Positions 1 through 7,925 are shown, numbered from the stretch's first letter. The stretch: 64,000 bases of DNA from Clostridium sp. CAG:678 (GCA_000431535.1 HF991817.1:97431-161430); one strand, 5' to 3'. A program made the numbers and translations. The notes: generated from the letters alone by a model not told the origin.

Positions 1-1
1 C

Positions 2-778
2 GCACAGAAAATGGGCTTCAAATCCTGCTTTCCGGTCAGCGGGCAGACCTATGCCAGAAAACTGGATACGATCGTGTGCAACTGCCTTGCGCTGATCGCG
101 CAGTCCTGCTGTAAGTTCTCCAACGATCTCAGGCTTTTGCAAAATCTGAAAGAGATTGAAGAACCGTTTGAAAAGCATCAGATCGGCTCTTCGGCAATGG
201 CTTATAAGAGAAATCCGATGCGCAGTGAAAGGATTGCGTCTCTCTCCCGCTATGTTATGATAGATGCTTTAAACCCGGCGTGGACGGCGTCTGCTCAGTG
301 GTTTGAAAGAACGCTGGACGACAGTGCCAACAAGCGTGTGTCTATCGCGGAGGCATTCCTTGCAACGGACGGAATCCTTGATCTTTATATTAATGTTACA
401 AGCGGACTCGTTGTTTACCCGAAGGTAATACATGCAAGGCTTATGAGCGAGCTTCCGTTTATGGCAACGGAAAATATTCTTATGGATGCCGTTAAAAAGG
501 GCGGCGACAGGCAGGAACTGCACGAACGGATCCGCGTGCACTCCATGGCTGCCGCGGCAGTCGTAAAACAGGACGGCGGTAAAAACGATCTGATAGACCG
601 CATTGCCGCAGATCCCGCTTTTATGATGACCAAAGAAGAGATTCTTGCCACAATGAAACCCGAAAACTTCGTGGGCAGGGCGCCGCAGCAAACAGCGGAT
701 TTCCTGAGTGAAGTGATTAAACCGATACTTGATTCCAACAAAGATCTGCTTGGGATCAATGTTGAAATAAATGTATAA
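2..778 (+). CDS. purB: Adenylosuccinate lyase, C-terminal part (5' end outside window)
   Basis: Adenylosuccinate lyase acts twice in purine synthesis, releasing fumarate from SAICAR and from adenylosuccinate. The open frame enters the window already open (A-Q-K-M-G-F-K), so the N-terminal part lies to the left. The fumarase/aspartase-superfamily signature loop is visible at about nt 188-217 as SSAMAYKRNP; the family form has Pro where this has Ala. The end is followed 12 bp later by the start of the decarboxylase beta subunit with an intervening GGAGG, so the genes are probably cotranscribed. The identification rests on the signature and on the KMGFKSCFPVSGQTY segment typical of PurB. Confidence 0.93.
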   Translation, partial: AQKMGFKSCFPVSGQTYARKLDTIVCNCLALIAQSCCKFSNDLRLLQNLKEIEEPFEKHQIGSSAMAYKRNPMRSERIASLSRYVMIDALNPAWTASAQWFERTLDDSANKRVSIAEAFLATDGILDLYINVTSGLVVYPKVIHARLMSELPFMATENILMDAVKKGGDRQELHERIRVHSMAAAAVVKQDGGKNDLIDRIAADPAFMMTKEEILATMKPENFVGRAPQQTADFLSEVIKPILDSNKDLLGINVEINV

Positions 779-790
779 CCGGAGGTTAAA

Positions 791-1945
791 ATGGTACAGT
801 TAAGCGTTTTAGACACGTTTGCCGATCTGTTTTCCAATTTCGGAAATATTGAATGGCAGCAAATCGTTATGATCGCGATCGGCGGACTTCTTGTTTTCCT
901 TGCGATCAAAAAAGAAATGGAACCCACACTGCTTCTTCCCATGGGTTTTGGTACAATCCTGGTCAATCTGCCGCTTTCGGGCGCGATTACCCAGGCGGGG
1001 TCGGATGAGGCAGGCCCCATCACGGTGCTGTTTGATGCAGGTATTGCAAATGAGCTTTTCCCGCTCCTGCTGTTTATCGGCATCGGCGCCATGATCGATT
1101 TTGGCCCGCTGCTTAAAAATCCGTGGCTTATGCTGTTTGGCGCAGCGGCGCAGTTCGGTATCTTCTTTACGTTCTTTATCGCATCATTCTTCTTTGATTT
1201 CAGGGATGCGGCATCCATCGCCATTATCGGCGCGGCGGACGGCCCCACTTCCATTTTTGTTGCGCAGGAACTGGATTCCGCGTATCTCGGCCCCATTATG
1301 GTTGCGGCATATTCCTACATGGCGCTCGTTCCCATTATTCAGCCGCCGGTAATCAAACTCTGCACAACCAAGAAAGAACGCCTGATCCGCATGAAATATC
1401 AGCCGGGCGAGGTTTCCAAACTTACAAAGATCCTGTTCCCGATCATCATCACCGTTGTTGCCGGCCTGGTTGCTCCCAAGTCTGTAGCACTGGTTGGTTT
1501 CCTGATGTTCGGTAATCTGATTCGTGAATGCGGCGTGTTGAATGCGCTTTCGGAAACTGCCCAGAATTCCCTTGCAAATATCATTACCATTCTGCTTGGC
1601 CTTACTGTTGCGTCAAGAATGTATTATGAAGATTTCCTGCAGTGGCAGACTCTGCTTATCCTTGCGCTTGGTCTTGTAGCTTTCATATTCGATACAGCAG
1701 GCGGTGTATTCTTTGCAAAACTGCTTAATATCTTCCTTCCGAAGGGCAAAAAGATCAACCCAATGATCGGCGCGGCAGGTATCTCTGCATTCCCGATGAG
1801 CGGCCGTGTTGTAAACCAAATGGGTCTGAAAGAGGATAATCAGAACTTCCTTCTTATGCAGTCGATCAGTGTAAACGTTTCAGGGCAGATCGCGTCTGTT
1901 ATTGCAGGCGGTCTTATCCTCACCCTTGTTGAAGAGATCATTTAA
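791..1945 (+). CDS. Sodium ion-translocating decarboxylase, beta subunit (OadB/GcdB/MmdB family)
   Basis: Integral membrane beta subunit of a biotin-dependent sodium-pump decarboxylase; in this family it decarboxylates carboxybiotin and exports Na+. The 384-residue length is usual. Hydrophobic segments cover most of the protein, and the family motif GAADGPTSIF sits near residues 147-156, carrying the conserved Asp. A later segment GISAFPMSGRVVNQ is also typical. GGAGG lies just before the ATG. The sequence cannot tell whether the partner is oxaloacetate, glutaconyl-CoA or methylmalonyl-CoA decarboxylase, because no alpha (carboxyltransferase) or biotin-carrier gene is in the window. It is apparently cotranscribed with purB and followed by the gamma subunit. 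Confidence 0.93.
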   Translation: MVQLSVLDTFADLFSNFGNIEWQQIVMIAIGGLLVFLAIKKEMEPTLLLPMGFGTILVNLPLSGAITQAGSDEAGPITVLFDAGIANELFPLLLFIGIGAMIDFGPLLKNPWLMLFGAAAQFGIFFTFFIASFFFDFRDAASIAIIGAADGPTSIFVAQELDSAYLGPIMVAAYSYMALVPIIQPPVIKLCTTKKERLIRMKYQPGEVSKLTKILFPIIITVVAGLVAPKSVALVGFLMFGNLIRECGVLNALSETAQNSLANIITILLGLTVASRMYYEDFLQWQTLLILALGLVAFIFDTAGGVFFAKLLNIFLPKGKKINPMIGAAGISAFPMSGRVVNQMGLKEDNQNFLLMQSISVNVSGQIASVIAGGLILTLVEEII

Positions 1946-1957
1946 GGAGGTACAGAT

Positions 1958-2161
1958 ATGTTGAATTTACTTGCAAAATTAGGCGCGATCTCCATGGCGC
2001 TTGAACTTCACCCGGATTCATGGAAAGAAACACTGCCTATCATGGTAATCGGCATGGTCGGCATCTTCCTTGTTATCGGTGTAATCATTCTGATCACTTA
2101 CGGCCTCAACAAACTTTCCCAAAACGGAAAAAAGAAAGGCAAGAAAAAAGAGGATAAATAA
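1958..2161 (+). CDS. Sodium pump decarboxylase, gamma subunit-like small membrane protein (OadG family)
   Basis: A 67-residue protein with one strong membrane helix (about residues 29-48, MVGIFLVIGVIILITY) followed by a lysine-rich cytoplasmic tail. This is the build of the OadG/GcdD gamma or delta chain, which anchors and assembles the decarboxylase complex. It lies 12 bp behind the beta subunit with its own AAGGAGG, so the two form one unit. The gamma chain of oxaloacetate decarboxylase often has a longer Pro-rich, His-containing Zn-binding tail, which is absent here. The call rests on size, topology and position. Confidence 0.8.
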   Translation: MLNLLAKLGAISMALELHPDSWKETLPIMVIGMVGIFLVIGVIILITYGLNKLSQNGKKKGKKKEDK

Positions 2162-2171
2162 TCAGATTCAG

Positions 2172-2207
2172 GATCCGCTTTTCCGTTTCGGAAAGGCGGA
2201 TCTTTTT
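2172..2207 (+). terminator. Intrinsic terminator after the purB-decarboxylase unit
   Basis: GATCCGC...TTTCC pairs with GGAAAGGCGGATC around a short loop and is followed by a run of five T. It lies 10 bp after the gamma-subunit stop codon. Confidence 0.85.
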
Positions 2208-2237
2208 ATACCTATATTTATAATATGTATTCCGTCT

Positions 2238-2261
2238 GCCCGCGTAAGCGGGCTTTTTTTT
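2238..2261 (+). terminator. Second intrinsic terminator
   Basis: GCCCGC-GTAA-GCGGGC, a perfect 6-bp stem with a tetraloop, followed by eight T. It backs up the terminator 40 bp upstream and isolates the following repeat region from purB readthrough. Confidence 0.85.
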
Positions 2262-2306
2262 AAGCCTTTTTGCACCGCTCTGTCTGTTAACCAAGTCGTA
2301 ATTTTA

Positions 2307-2450
2307 CTCGCGAAAAAACAAATTCTGATTTAGCAGTGGTTCTTTTTCGGTTCGCGAAATTTACAAAACCTGTTATGGAAACGGATCGGATCCGTTTTTC
2401 GCGAAATTTACAAATTCTGTTTTGAAACGGTTTCCCTCCCGTTTCGCGAA
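2307..2450. repeat. Four phased TCGCGA palindromes (candidate operator array)
   Basis: The palindrome TTCGCGAA occurs at 2351, 2398 and 2443, with CTCGCGAA at 2307. Spacings are 44, 47 and 45 bp, just over four helical turns. Copies 2 and 3 extend to TTCGCGAAATTTACAAA plus a following CTGTT, and copy 1 keeps part of this. Between copies lie inverted repeats AACGGATC-G-GATCCGTT (2380-2396) and GAAACGG/CCGTTTC (about 2424-2445). There is no credible open reading frame here. The array lies 115-260 bp upstream of the Mor-type gene, so an operator or enhancer role is inferred, not shown. This covers most of the 2262-2564 gene-free stretch. Confidence 0.6.
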
Positions 2451-2564
2451 AAAAACATCTCCTTTTTTGAGCCCTGCACGGAAGTTTTCAAGGAACAATT
2501 CCCGTGAACCGGCGCTCTATACTTGTCCGAACGAATCTATCATAATAGGAAAGGAGACAGACAG

Positions 2565-2849
2565 ATGAGGGAGAATTATACAGGTATGGACTTAGATAAA
2601 ATCAAATGTGAAGATCTCTTTGGTACATACCGTGAAATCGCAAGCCTGCTGGGTGTGAATACGGCAGTGGCGCTTTATCACACATACAGGGGGCAGCAGA
2701 TCAACTTTCCGGTAAAATTCTTCAGCAGTGATTATATTGCGGATTGTATTGTTGCGGATTCCAAAAACCAGTCCGTAAAACAGCTTGCCACCAAATACGG
2801 TTACAGCGAAAAATGGGTGCGCAAGATCATCAAAGAAAATAAAAAATAG
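2565..2849 (+). CDS. Mor-type transcription activator family protein
   Basis: A 94-residue DNA-binding protein resembling the Mor (middle operon regulator) family first known from phage Mu and common as stand-alone genes in Clostridia. The N-terminal part (residues 10-60) carries the dimerisation-like segment EIASLLGVNTAVALYHTYRG, and residues about 65-90 form a helix-turn-helix (SVKQLATKYGYSEKWVRKII). An upstream TTG (2523) is possible, but the ATG at 2565 has AAGGAG nine bases before it. A possible -10 TATACT (2518-2523) lacks a good -35, which would fit activator dependence. No phage genes surround it. Targets are unknown; the TCGCGA array upstream is the obvious candidate. Confidence 0.75.
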   Translation: MRENYTGMDLDKIKCEDLFGTYREIASLLGVNTAVALYHTYRGQQINFPVKFFSSDYIADCIVADSKNQSVKQLATKYGYSEKWVRKIIKENKK

Positions 2850-2935
2850 ATCTGTGATCAGGCGTTGGTAAATCAAAAACCACCGTTCTGATCAGAAACA
2901 GAAATAAGCGGCGCCAGAAAAGAGGTTAAAACATT

Positions 2936-4096
2936 TTGCGTTCGGATATTTTAAAAGAAATCAAAAAACTGAATTTCACGGCGCCGCCCGTGATCGCGCA
3001 AACGGAAAACTGGAAAGAAACCGTGCGTGAGGTTAAGTCCTTCATAGAGCGAAGGCCGGATGAGTCCCTTGTGCAGAGGGACTCATCCGAATTTCAACTT
3101 CAAAGCAGCGAACTGCCCCCAAGCAGATTTTATACGGATATCCGCACCGCGCATATGGAGTGCTTTTTCAAAAAAGGAAGTCTGGATTATCTTGTGGTGT
3201 TCTTCTCCGGCGCGCGCACACGTGCCGGCGGCAGGCTGGCGCCGTACCCCACCTTCTCAAGCTGGTCGTGGTATAAGGATATCAACGCGTCGGTCTTGTG
3301 CATAGACGATCCCATGTATAAAACCTTTCCCAAAATGGAGATTGGCTGGTATTACGGCACGCAGACGGAGGATTACAGATACGATATATCCCTGCTAATA
3401 AAGAAAATTGCGGCGCTGCTCGGCGTGCCGAACCGGCATATCATTCTATACGGCCGTTCCGGCGGAGGAACGGCGGCGATTGCAGTATCGAATTATATAA
3501 AGGGTTCGTGTGTGTGTTCCGTAAACGCCCAGATTGATCTGCAAAAATATCCGCATTATGCAGATCAGTTTTCAGAGCATATGGGCATAGACATTTATAC
3601 ATCTGAGGATTTCAAAAAAAGAAATGATTTTGCCGGCGTGATCAAAAAGAATCCTGATAATACATATCTGCTGATCACGAATATCTTTTCCCCGTCAGAT
3701 GCCCAGAGAAGTATTCCTTATTTTCTGAAACATTTTGATCTGGAACTCAAATACGGCATTTCTTCCTGCCAAAATTTGCATTCCTGGATCTATGCCGCGT
3801 GGGGTGTTTCCAATGCCCATAATTCGTTTGACAGCGTGCCACTTTTTAAAATGATTTTGGAAGTGATCATCGCGCTTTCAAACGGTGCTGCGGATGAAGA
3901 TGTAAATATTTTAGCCGCCTCTGCAAATGCGTATTGGTTTGAGCACTATAATCATATCATCAAGCAGGATCAGTATGAAAAGAAACTTCGCGCCGCCGGC
4001 AAAGCACCGCCGGCAGGCCACAAAATATGGACTGCCCTTAAACAGCGCTTTCCCAAACTGTTTTCTTTGCTAAAAAAAATATTAAAAAGATTTTGA
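2936..4096 (+). CDS. Uncharacterised alpha/beta-hydrolase-like protein
   Basis: A 386-residue protein read from a TTG start with AGAGG ten bases upstream; I see no better start. The middle part looks like an alpha/beta-hydrolase fold: strands around DYLVVFFSGA, then YGRSGGGTAAI (about residues 178-188), a nucleophile-elbow-like G-x-S-x-G context. No signal peptide or membrane helix is evident, and the C-terminus is strongly basic (LLKKILKRF). It resembles proteins found in capsule and glycan loci, but no such genes are adjacent. Substrate and role are unknown. Confidence 0.6.
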   Translation: MRSDILKEIKKLNFTAPPVIAQTENWKETVREVKSFIERRPDESLVQRDSSEFQLQSSELPPSRFYTDIRTAHMECFFKKGSLDYLVVFFSGARTRAGGRLAPYPTFSSWSWYKDINASVLCIDDPMYKTFPKMEIGWYYGTQTEDYRYDISLLIKKIAALLGVPNRHIILYGRSGGGTAAIAVSNYIKGSCVCSVNAQIDLQKYPHYADQFSEHMGIDIYTSEDFKKRNDFAGVIKKNPDNTYLLITNIFSPSDAQRSIPYFLKHFDLELKYGISSCQNLHSWIYAAWGVSNAHNSFDSVPLFKMILEVIIALSNGAADEDVNILAASANAYWFEHYNHIIKQDQYEKKLRAAGKAPPAGHKIWTALKQRFPKLFSLLKKILKRF

Positions 4097-4173
4097 AAGC
4101 ATTTTTATATACAAATTCTTTGCACTCAATTCTTCCCACCAAAGCGATTGTCAAAATAAAAAAGTGAATAACA

Positions 4174-4202
4174 TTGCAGAAAATTAATTTCTGTGATAGT
4201 AT
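4174..4202 (+). promoter_or_regulatory. Candidate sigma-A promoter for the EF-hand-like protein gene
   Basis: TTGCAG (4174-4179), 17-bp spacer, TAGTAT (4197-4202), about 70 bp before the 4277 start. The leader between is AT-rich without a clear structure. Confidence 0.5.
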
Positions 4203-4276
4203 ATAAGGGGATTGGTTTTAAAATATTCGGCTATCGAAAATGCAGTTTTATTTTTTGATGGAAAGGGATTAATAAA

Positions 4277-5245
4277 ATGGAAAAGTCTAAGTTTGATATA
4301 TCGGAAAAGGCAAAAGAGGCTGGAAAGAAAGCCTCTAAGATTTTAAATAAGACCAAGGTGGTTTTAACACGTGCCGCCGATCAAAATGATGACGGTAAAT
4401 TTGATAAAGAGGATGTGGCGCAGGTTGCCAATCTCATTAAGGAAAGTGCGGATGAAAAAGCAAAACAGCTTGAATTTAAAATATTACAGCCTGTTTTTCC
4501 GCAAGATATTGACGGCGGGGATTTTTTGATCCCCAAATTTATCAGAGTTGCAGATAGAGACCGAAGACGGGCAGAAAGTGCGGTCTGCAAAGGCTCAATC
4601 GGCTATTTTACAAATCACAAGGGCAATCGTGTGCTGAATCTTTTCAGGGACAGCGTAGATATCTTCGGGCTTGCATTTTACCCTGATTGCAGAAGCGAAT
4701 TTTATTATGTTGATCCGAGCGATAGGGATAGGTATATTGCGCTTGACGATTATTTTAGCTATCTTAAAATGGAAAGGGTAAGTGAATTGCAAAGAATTGC
4801 GCAGGATCTTGGCGCTAAGCATTTCCGAATTACCTATTTGGAAGAGCAGTCTTCTTTTTCAAAAAAACAGGCAAATTCCAAAATGAACGCTGCCGATGTT
4901 GTTACCGCAGAGGCAGAGCATAATATTTCTGAAAAAAAGTTTTCCACCATTGAGATTGCCGCAGAAATGAAATGTGCCGGCCATGACCCTATAAGACCTA
5001 AATTGAAATATTTGCTGCGGGATCCGAGTATTCAGGCTTTGGTTTCCATGCGAATGGATAAGAAAGCGCCATTGACTTATCAGAAATTTATGATCAAACT
5101 CAGCAATTCCTCCGGCATAAAAGAAAGCGACGCAGTAAAAATAGACGCAATTTTAAAAAGCATGAAGATTGCCGGAAATACCACGGTTACAAGCGAAGCA
5201 ATCAACGAAGCCAGGCGGTATTTGGAATACGAAATTGATTTTTGA
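4277..5245 (+). CDS. Uncharacterised protein with one EF-hand-like calcium loop
   Basis: A 322-residue protein of no family I recognise. Residues 1-30 are charged and helical. Residues about 35-46 (DQNDDGKFDKED) fit the canonical 12-residue EF-hand loop, with oxygen ligands at positions 1, 3, 5, 9 and 12 and Gly at 6. Next comes a helix, then a mixed alpha/beta region rich in Arg and Asp (VADRDRRRAE), and a C-terminal half containing AKHFRITYLEEQ and ALVSMRMDKKAPLTYQKF. There is no signal peptide or membrane helix, so it is probably cytoplasmic. It starts at an ATG preceded by AAAGGGA. A single EF-hand loop may bind calcium or be structural. Confidence 0.6.
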   Translation: MEKSKFDISEKAKEAGKKASKILNKTKVVLTRAADQNDDGKFDKEDVAQVANLIKESADEKAKQLEFKILQPVFPQDIDGGDFLIPKFIRVADRDRRRAESAVCKGSIGYFTNHKGNRVLNLFRDSVDIFGLAFYPDCRSEFYYVDPSDRDRYIALDDYFSYLKMERVSELQRIAQDLGAKHFRITYLEEQSSFSKKQANSKMNAADVVTAEAEHNISEKKFSTIEIAAEMKCAGHDPIRPKLKYLLRDPSIQALVSMRMDKKAPLTYQKFMIKLSNSSGIKESDAVKIDAILKSMKIAGNTTVTSEAINEARRYLEYEIDF

Positions 5246-5299
5246 ACAAAGGGATTGCGCGCAAAAAATACTGTTTTACCATATTATATATCTTATAAA

Positions 5300-5343
5300 A
5301 AGGCTGCCTTGTTTTTGAGACAGCCTTTTTTTCATGCTGTCTC
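5300..5343. terminator. Bidirectional terminator with interlocked hairpins between convergent genes
   Basis: AAGGCTG (5300-5306) pairs with CAGCCTT (5321-5327) ahead of a T run, terminating the rightward transcript. GAGACAGC (5317-5324) can alternatively pair with GCTGTCTC (5336-5343) at the end of the leftward ylbJ transcript. The leftward strand can also form the first hairpin followed by a U run. Confidence 0.7.
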
Positions 5344-6364
5344 AGCATTTTCTTTTTCGGTTTTCCAGATCAAAGATCAGAACGGCGCAACCGAGCAGCA
5401 TCAGTATGGAAAGCGCGGCGTTAACGCTTGTTGGGCGAACGATGGTTTGTGAATAGTTTGAAAAAACGGCGCTGTCCTCAGGAAAGATTTGCAGGATCGC
5501 GGCGCAGACCGCGCTGCTGATCACGCCGTTTATGCCGCGCCAAAGCAGGAAATCTGCGTATCTCATTCCGGTTTCCTTAATGATCGTGAATAATTGCAGG
5601 TGGATACAGAATCCTCCGAACGCCAAATAAAATGCCGTGGCATAAAGCGGCATTTCCGTAGCGCACTGCGCCGTGCCGCTTGTGATCTCAATCAGCGGCG
5701 CGAGCAGAGCGGGTATCTGTATATTTCCCTGCACAGCGCAAAACAGCACGATATATGCCGCCATGTTGATCACGCTCCGGGCAGACTGCTCTACGCTTTT
5801 ATTGAGCGCGTCAGCAACGGGCAGAGATAAATAACTGCTTTCTCCCTCTTCCGCTTTTCCCCACAGGAATCCGCCGAGCAAGGCGCTGATCAGAGCTGCT
5901 GCCGTTACGCTTGTGAAAAGAATGACGCCCTGTTCTCTGTTTTTCAGAATTCCTGTTCCGAGTGCGGTGATAATAAACCCTGCGCCGCCGCTGAAAGCAA
6001 AACGCAGCAGACGTTTTGCGCAGGCGCAGTCGATATCGGAATTCCTGTAAAGATTGGCAGTCAGCAGCGCGCCGGTGGGATAACCGCCGATCAGCCCCAG
6101 AAAAACGGCCGGGCCGGCGCATTTCGGCAGTCGCAACACTTTGCAGGTTATGGGGCTTAACATCGTTTCAAGCGCTCTGCCGGCGGCGCTGTGCTGAACA
6201 AAATTAAACAGGATCAAAAGCGGCAGCAAACTCGGGATGATTACCCTTTGGGCAAGTGCGGCGCCGTACAGCGCGCCCTCTTTTGCCTCTGACGAGCAAA
6301 CGATCAGCACTCCGGAAAGAGCAAGCGCGGCAAAAAGCAAAAACGAATCTTTATTTATTTTCAT
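5342..6364 (-). CDS. ylbJ: Sporulation integral membrane protein YlbJ
   Basis: A polytopic membrane protein of 340 residues of the YlbJ family, needed in the mother cell for a normal spore cortex. Hydrophobic helices occur throughout, with a family-like GLIGGYPTGALLTANLYRN segment and LLRFAFSGGAGFII after it. The open frame extends further upstream, but the extension is not hydrophobic and has no ribosome site. The ATG at 6364 has GGTGG four bases before it, so I prefer it; in-frame ATGs at 6376 and 6385 are alternatives. It is divergent from yqfC with only 40 bp between starts. Sigma-E control is expected from the family, but I could not pick a convincing promoter. Confidence 0.85.
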   Translation of the reverse strand: MKINKDSFLLFAALALSGVLIVCSSEAKEGALYGAALAQRVIIPSLLPLLILFNFVQHSAAGRALETMLSPITCKVLRLPKCAGPAVFLGLIGGYPTGALLTANLYRNSDIDCACAKRLLRFAFSGGAGFIITALGTGILKNREQGVILFTSVTAAALISALLGGFLWGKAEEGESSYLSLPVADALNKSVEQSARSVINMAAYIVLFCAVQGNIQIPALLAPLIEITSGTAQCATEMPLYATAFYLAFGGFCIHLQLFTIIKETGMRYADFLLWRGINGVISSAVCAAILQIFPEDSAVFSNYSQTIVRPTSVNAALSILMLLGCAVLIFDLENRKRKC

Positions 6365-6404
6365 AGAACCACCCATTACATTCATATAAATAAACGGTGA
6401 TTTT

Positions 6405-6671
6405 ATGAGAAAAAAATTATCCAGAAGCAACACGGATATTCCGGCAGGGCTGTTTACCGGTGAGCCGCATTTAGAAATGTACGGCTGTTCGCAGTGTGTG
6501 GTGGACGGTTTGGAATCGGTTTTGGAGTATTCGGCGCAGCAAATCAAACTTGCCGTGGGCAAAAAGAAAGTTACTTTTCACGGGGATGATCTCCATATAG
6601 ATTCATTCACGCCGCAGGGCGCGGTTGTGGAGGGTATGATTGTGAGCGTGGATTTTTCTGATGCTGATTAA
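6405..6671 (+). CDS. yqfC: Sporulation protein YqfC
   Basis: A small 88-residue protein of the YabP/YqfC family. The segments LEMYGCSQCVVDGLESVLEY and LHIDSFTPQGAVVEG are characteristic. In Bacillus it is made in the mother cell under sigma-E and is linked to stage IV of sporulation together with YqfD. A GGTGA lies four bases before the ATG. The end overlaps the start of yqfD by 11 bp, so the two are translationally coupled. Confidence 0.93.
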   Translation: MRKKLSRSNTDIPAGLFTGEPHLEMYGCSQCVVDGLESVLEYSAQQIKLAVGKKKVTFHGDDLHIDSFTPQGAVVEGMIVSVDFSDAD

Positions 6672-7863
6672 ATTTTTTAACTGGTTTTTCGGTTATGTGG
6701 TTTTTACGTTTTCCGGCGGTTTTACAGACGGTTTTATCAACCGCTGCTATCATGAAAAAATAAATATCAAAGATATCTCCGCCGAAAACGGTGTGCTTAC
6801 CGCAAGATGCAGTATAGGCGCGTATAAACGCCTGCACAAAATTGCGTTCAGATCGGGCGGCAAAGTCAAACTCGTAAAAAAGCGCGGTCTGCCGTTTCTT
6901 CTGCATCCGCTCAAGGGCAGGTGGGGCGTTTTTTGCGGCATGCTGTTTTTTGTTTTGCTTGTTTCCTTTATGGGCGGATTTATCTGGAATATAACGGTGA
7001 TCGGCAATCAAACGCTGGAGACTTCTAAGATTGTGGATTATCTTGCGCAAAACGGGTTTAAAACCGGCGTGCGTTGGTCTGAAACCGATAAGGAAAATCT
7101 TGAATTCGCGGTTATGGCGGATTTTGATCGGGTTGCCTGGATCTCCATAAACCGTATCGGCTGTCTCGCGCAGGTGGAGATCCGAGAGACGACGCCCAAG
7201 CCGGAGATTGAAAACAACAATCTTATCACGAATGTTACCGCAAAGAAAGACGGCGTGATCGTAAAAGTCACGGCGCTCGGCGGCTGGCCGGCTGTTCAGG
7301 CAGGGGACGCTGTTACAACAGGCGATCTGCTGATTTCCGGCGTTTATGAGCCGGAAGAATATTCGCAGCCGCAGAAAAACCATTTCGCAAGGGCGCACGG
7401 CAGTGTAATCGCAAAAACAAACAGCCGGATCACCGTCAATATTCCGCGCGAGCAGAGTGAAAAGATCTGCACCAGTGAAAAGCAGTATAAAACCCTGTAT
7501 TTTTTCGGGCTGGAGATACCGCTGTCCATAAAAAAAGAGGAGGAAAACACCGTTTGTGAATATCAGAAAAAATATATTGTGTTCCATGATTTCCGCCTGC
7601 CGATCGGTATTTATACGGAAATACGCAGAAGTTACACCGATACGAAACGCAGTATTTCGGATGATGAACTGCGCGCGGCGGCAAAAAAAGAATTGCTGGA
7701 AAGGGAAAAAGAGGAACTTGCCGGGTGTGAGATCATCGGCAAGACTGAAAAGGAGGAGATCACGGACGGCGGCATTGTGTATATAGCCGAATATTCACTG
7801 CTGGAGGATATCGGCGCGGAGCAGGAAATTATTTTTTCCGATACGGATAAGGATAATTCTTGA
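6661..7863 (+). CDS. yqfD: Sporulation protein YqfD
   Basis: A 400-residue membrane protein of the YqfD family (stage IV sporulation). It has a hydrophobic stretch near the N-terminus, a clear membrane helix at about residues 88-108 (VFCGMLFFVLLVSFMGGFIW), and a large extracytoplasmic part rich in beta strands, including a POTRA-like region (QTLETSKIVDYLAQNGFKTG). It starts inside yqfC. In many Firmicutes yqfD is followed by phoH, ybeY and era; here the next genes are for glucuronate use, so the usual cluster is broken. Confidence 0.92.
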   Translation: MLIKFFNWFFGYVVFTFSGGFTDGFINRCYHEKINIKDISAENGVLTARCSIGAYKRLHKIAFRSGGKVKLVKKRGLPFLLHPLKGRWGVFCGMLFFVLLVSFMGGFIWNITVIGNQTLETSKIVDYLAQNGFKTGVRWSETDKENLEFAVMADFDRVAWISINRIGCLAQVEIRETTPKPEIENNNLITNVTAKKDGVIVKVTALGGWPAVQAGDAVTTGDLLISGVYEPEEYSQPQKNHFARAHGSVIAKTNSRITVNIPREQSEKICTSEKQYKTLYFFGLEIPLSIKKEEENTVCEYQKKYIVFHDFRLPIGIYTEIRRSYTDTKRSISDDELRAAAKKELLEREKEELAGCEIIGKTEKEEITDGGIVYIAEYSLLEDIGAEQEIIFSDTDKDNS

Positions 7864-7888
7864 AACGCTTTGTAATGTGTGCTAAAAT
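7860..7888 (+). promoter_or_regulatory. Sigma-A promoter of uxuA-uxuB
   Basis: TTGAAA (7860-7865), 17-bp spacer, TAAAAT (7883-7888), close to consensus. The -35 overlaps the yqfD stop codon, so the sugar operon is transcribed separately from the spore genes. Confidence 0.75.
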
Positions 7889-7925
7889 GTGATAAACAAT
7901 ACATCAAAACAAGGAGGGCTGATCT

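Noticed and set aside
415..1296. Long minus-strand open frame (293 codons) across purB and the decarboxylase gene
   Set aside because: It is antisense to two clear families, has no ribosome site and shows no domain; it follows from codon bias of the real genes.
2208..2564. Possible CRISPR array from the TCGCGA repeats
   Set aside because: Only four imperfect units; the stretches between repeats contain shared inverted sequences rather than unique spacers, and no cas genes are near.
2565..2849. Prophage remnant suggested by the Mor-type gene
   Set aside because: No integrase, capsid, portal or attachment repeats nearby; such genes are common alone in Clostridia.
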